DNA from: Chromera velia
Lineage: Eukaryota > Sar > Chromeraceae
Direction of reading: 5' to 3'
Assembly: GCA_018398765.1 (NCBI GenBank)
Contig: JAHBMJ010004375.1
Location: forward strand, 65,724-81,790
DNA length: 16,067 nt
Of this stretch, positions 16,047 to 16,067 are shown piece by piece. Made by a program: the position numbers and the translations under genes. Numbering within the stretch: position 1 is the first letter of the stretch; each line of letters opens with the position of its first letter. The notes under the pieces were generated by a model. The model made no database searches. It saw only the letters and a list, made by a program, of their open reading frames with translations, and was not told the origin of the DNA.

Positions 16047-16067
16047 CCCCCCCCCCCCCCCCCCCCC
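16047..16067. repeat. Poly-C run at the right edge
   Basis: Twenty-one consecutive C at the very end of the window. It is either a real mononucleotide run that stopped assembly or an artefact of a contig end. Confidence 0.9.

Overview
The window looks like nuclear DNA of a photosynthetic eukaryote with a complex (secondary) plastid. Genes are split by GT-AG introns of about 210-800 bp. One gene encodes a chlorophyll-catabolism-type Rieske oxygenase behind a signal-peptide-plus-transit-like leader. Introns and intergenic DNA are full of microsatellites and purine/pyrimidine tracts. A chromerid alveolate such as Chromera velia fits best, but that is inference; another complex-plastid alga is possible. 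There is no prokaryotic operon structure, and I found no CRISPR array, rRNA or tRNA.

Layout. (1) 1-488: a 68-bp tandem repeat with a 272-bp higher-order pattern. (2) 708-1465, minus strand: the first two exons of a pheophorbide a oxygenase-like Rieske protein; the rest of the gene must lie beyond the left edge. (3) 1466-2099: a shared upstream region between two divergent genes, with a perfect TGACGTCA palindrome. (4) 2100-6787, plus strand: a complete seven-exon ATP-type phosphoenolpyruvate carboxykinase (597 aa). Its introns hold microsatellites, a duplicated intronic element (introns 2 and 4) and a roughly 420-bp tetranucleotide array (intron 6). (5) 6788-10835: about 4 kb without a recognisable gene, SSR-rich to about 9440, then SSR-poor, with several hairpins just before the next gene. 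(6) 10836-12774, plus strand: a four-exon gene for a secreted Gly/Ser/Pro-rich protein with three C-x3-C-containing cysteine clusters, which I do not recognise. (7) 12775-16067: no host gene recognised. It contains a long compound microsatellite, an AT-rich block and a decayed hAT-like DNA transposon (14502-15469) with terminal inverted repeats, subterminal AGGTTCA repeats and a frameshifted BED zinc finger. A possible TATA-type core promoter lies near the right end, which finishes in a run of 21 C.

Functionally, PEPCK (gluconeogenesis, C4-acid decarboxylation) and the plastid Rieske enzyme (pigment turnover) share one intergenic region, so co-regulation is possible but not shown. The secreted protein appears unrelated. 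The strongest points are the PEPCK gene model and the Rieske exons. The most interesting are the hAT-like remnant, the intron-to-intron duplication in PEPCK and the unclassified cysteine-rich secreted protein.
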